A DNA stretch of 64,000 nt from Litoditis marina (taxonomy: Eukaryota; Nematoda; Chromadorea; Rhabditida; Rhabditidae): NCBI GenBank assembly GCA_964036275.1, contig OZ038433.1:25279485-25343484 (forward strand). Reading direction: 5' to 3'. Position numbers and translations under genes: made by a program. The notes under the pieces are model-generated. The model worked only from the letters and a program-made list of their open reading frames with translations. It searched no databases and was not told the origin of the DNA. Positions 61,905 through 64,000 of the stretch are shown here, piece by piece; position 1 is the first letter of the stretch; each line of letters opens with the position of its first letter.

Positions 61905-62257
61905 TTCCCAGAACTCAGAAACTTTGAACTTATTCTGCATTGCATGTCTTGTTTGTTTTCTTCTACTAAAACGATAACCATCGTTGCTCTAATGTTGATA
62001 TTTCAAAGTTTGATTCATTTTAGTTATCTTCTGATCTTTTTGAACGTTCTCTTTCGATTTCAATTTCGTTTTGAAAATATAAGTCTTAGGTATCTTGCTA
62101 TTTTCGTTGCAGTTTTTCTTCATTCTGCTTTTTTCGTTTCGGTGAGTTAAATTCGCAACTACTCACAGACTACATCAGTTCAACTCATTGTGCCATCAAA
62201 TAAACGTTTTACATGTTTAGCTATTTTTTTTCGTTATATAGGTAGTGACAATATAGC

Positions 62258-62336
62258 AGTTGTAGTTTGATCTGCATTCAAAGTTGACTTTTCGCACAAA
62301 GCCTTGAAATTGGGCTTGATCGAAGTACAAACAAAA
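62258..62336. mobile_element. Short MITE, GTAGTTTGATC family, copy 3
   Basis: Inverted ends GTTGTAGTTTGATCTGC and GGGCTTGATCGAAGTACAAAC. The same left end also occurs alone near 61486. Confidence 0.5.
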
Positions 62337-62629
62337 CAGTTCTGGCTCCAGTGTACCCTATCGCGCCCGCCTGACAGAAATGTATACCTTTAAATGCATC
62401 AGTCACCTCGGAAAAGTGAGCGGAAAAATTATCTTACGTGGTTTTCTTCCAATTTGTACCCTTTTCACTGTTCATGAGCATGGAAGTTTCCAAACAGAAT
62501 CAACAATTTTGTGTGTAATTAACTTGTGCTATGTGCTCTTCCAAGAATTTAATCAAATGAAATAGTTAATTGAGTAATCAAATCTAGATTTCTCTTGCTC
62601 TCCCCTATCTTCTCTCACGCGATCTTTAT

Positions 62630-62660
62630 CTCTCTCCCTCTCTCTCTCTCTCTTTCTCTT

Positions 62661-62706
<46 letters not shown>
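62630..62706. repeat. (CT)n microsatellite
   Basis: Long CT run, interrupted near its left end. Confidence 0.9.
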
Positions 62707-62708
<2 letters not shown>

Positions 62709-63261
62709 GCGGTTTCGCTTTCCCTCTCGCCTCTTTCTCTCTCTCTCTCTCCAAGGATAGTTATGAGCAAAAAGGTAAAAAGACATGAAAGTTCATTCGA
62801 TTTGAATATAACAGTACAGAACAAAATGCAGCAATGGTGGCAATACAAGTAACAAATAACTGGTGGAGATCTCGAAATCTAAGAATGTAACATTCCTTAG
62901 CGTGACTAGTATACGACAAGTGTTCAACATGATTTATCAATTTACTATTTACAGATATCTGAAAAGTAATTTTCTCATTATATCATTCCGTTGAAATATA
63001 AAAAAATATATTTATAATGATTGAGTTTGAAAACATGATTTACTGTGTTTCGTGACGTCATAATCGGTTGAGATGACTGCCTGGGGACGGAAACGGAGGA
63101 ATCTGTAATAAAGTTATAACGCCACAGTTTAAGAAAGTAGGAAACATATGCATTGAATTGAAACTCCAAGAAAAGTGTTTATGCGCAGGAAAAAAACATA
63201 TAAATGTGTGTGATCGTGAGTGCTATTTTTCTGTCCTACTCCGAGAATTCCCAGCCAATTG

Positions 63262-63385
63262 GCCAGCCACTTTTTTATTGGCTGAGCGAGAAAGTGTGCA
63301 GGTCAGAGAGACCCAGATGTCTGCGGCCTCATTGACCTGCACACTCTCTCGCTTTTGTAGCTGGCCAATCGAAGAAAATTGGCGC
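63262..63385. repeat. Hairpin with GCGAGAAAGTGTGCAGGT arms
   Basis: Inverted arms GCGAGAAAGTGTGCAGGTCA and TGACCTGCACACTCTCTCGC; GCCAATTGGCCAGC and GCTGGCCAATC extend the pairing outward. Confidence 0.7.
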
Positions 63386-63689
63386 CAATCGTTCTGAGTA
63401 TAGTGCTGGACTCGTTGGCAGCGCGCCAAAAGCTTTGGAAAACTGTTATTTAGAGAAAACATACATTTTACCGAAAGTTTTCCTGAATACGTACTATAAC
63501 TAAGGGAAAGAAGCCTTCACATGAATTTCTATTGTTTAGAAGTATTTCAACATGTTCAAAAACTGCCTTGAAATTTCATTGGCGAGCTGCCCAAGTCGAG
63601 TTGGGAAATGTGCGAACTATACCCAAAGTTATATATTAGGTTATTTATTTGATCAAAATATATTGTGTCACTAGGACGTTTTGGGTGTT

Positions 63690-63861
63690 ATTATTATATG
63701 AATGTGCTCAGTAAAAGATGTACTCAAAAATCGTTTCGACCCTGATTCAAGACGATGATGATGACCCAACCCTCTGAGAAAAACAACCCAAAAATCGTCT
63801 TGAATCAGGGTCGAAACGATTTTTGAGTACATCTTTTACTGAGCACATTCATATAATAATA
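63690..63861. mobile_element. Palindromic MITE with ~65-bp perfect arms
   Basis: Arms run from ATTATTATATGAATGTGCTC to its complement, with a loop of about 40 bases. ATACCCAAAG occurs at 63618 and 63861, a possible duplication if the element extends further left. Confidence 0.7.
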
Positions 63862-64000
63862 TACCCAAAGTGGTTATGTTCGAAAATCGAGGTGAAACTA
63901 CTGAAAAATGTCTACAAAACGGTGCATTCCAGCTTCGACCTCATAGTGTAAAGAATCATAGGTGTGTGTGGAACAGACCATCTACATATAGTCTGTTCCA

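Larger units (their letters stand above)
61905..64000. other. Gene-free end of the window
   Basis: No coding exon recognised. It contains a GTAGTTTGATC MITE (62258-62336), a CT microsatellite (62630-62706) and two hairpins (63262-63385, 63690-63861). A third hairpin, GGAACAGACCAT...AGTCTGTTCC, is cut by the window end. Confidence 0.5.

Overview
The window is nuclear DNA of an invertebrate-type animal. It is AT-rich by eye, its genes are broken into many short exons, and transposons fill most introns. I read ten protein genes by joining exons with matching phase; eight are recognised. On the minus strand are STAMBP/AMSH (508-12674), ATG12 (13164-13454), the small subunit of serine palmitoyltransferase (13673-14523), a small unrecognised gene (15983-16894), CTU1/NCS6 (28832-34451), RBM15/spenito (35729-40963) and beta-tubulin (41704-45045). 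On the plus strand are IFRD (23263-28688), PAQR3 (51784-55646) and an unrecognised 251-residue protein (56803-61904). The species cannot be fixed from the sequence. Nine of the ten genes carry a splice-acceptor motif 0 to 26 bases before their start codon, which is what spliced-leader trans-splicing looks like in groups such as flatworms, chaetognaths, ctenophores, rotifers, tunicates or nematodes.

Layout. 0.5-17 kb: a same-strand cluster of small gene, SPTSS, ATG12 and STAMBP. The long STAMBP intron holds a LINE, which is itself split by a tandem LTR element. SPTSS and ATG12 look as if they share one spliced transcript. 17.1-22.4 kb: a 1.24-kb terminal-inverted-repeat transposon interrupted by a 4-kb insert. 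23-34.5 kb: IFRD and CTU1 converge, with stop codons 143 bases apart; the large CTU1 intron is packed with repeats, including a 130-bp tandem array rich in TGACGTCA. 35.7-45 kb: RBM15 then beta-tubulin, both minus. 47.2-50.8 kb: a Penelope-like element with its GIY-YIG nuclease upstream of the reverse transcriptase (Naiad-like order). 51.8-61.9 kb: PAQR3 and the unknown gene, with many short palindromic elements in their introns. 61.9-64 kb: no gene, only simple repeats and hairpins.

The genes serve general cell functions (endosomal deubiquitination, autophagy conjugation, sphingolipid synthesis, tRNA thiolation, RNA processing, cytoskeleton, Golgi membrane protein) and do not form one pathway. 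The most unusual content is the mobile DNA: several short families with clean 8- or 9-bp target duplications, one of which has duplicated a splice donor. No wholly new system is clear. The best leads are the trans-splicing signature, the SPTSS-ATG12 pair, the nested elements and the unrecognised 251-residue protein.
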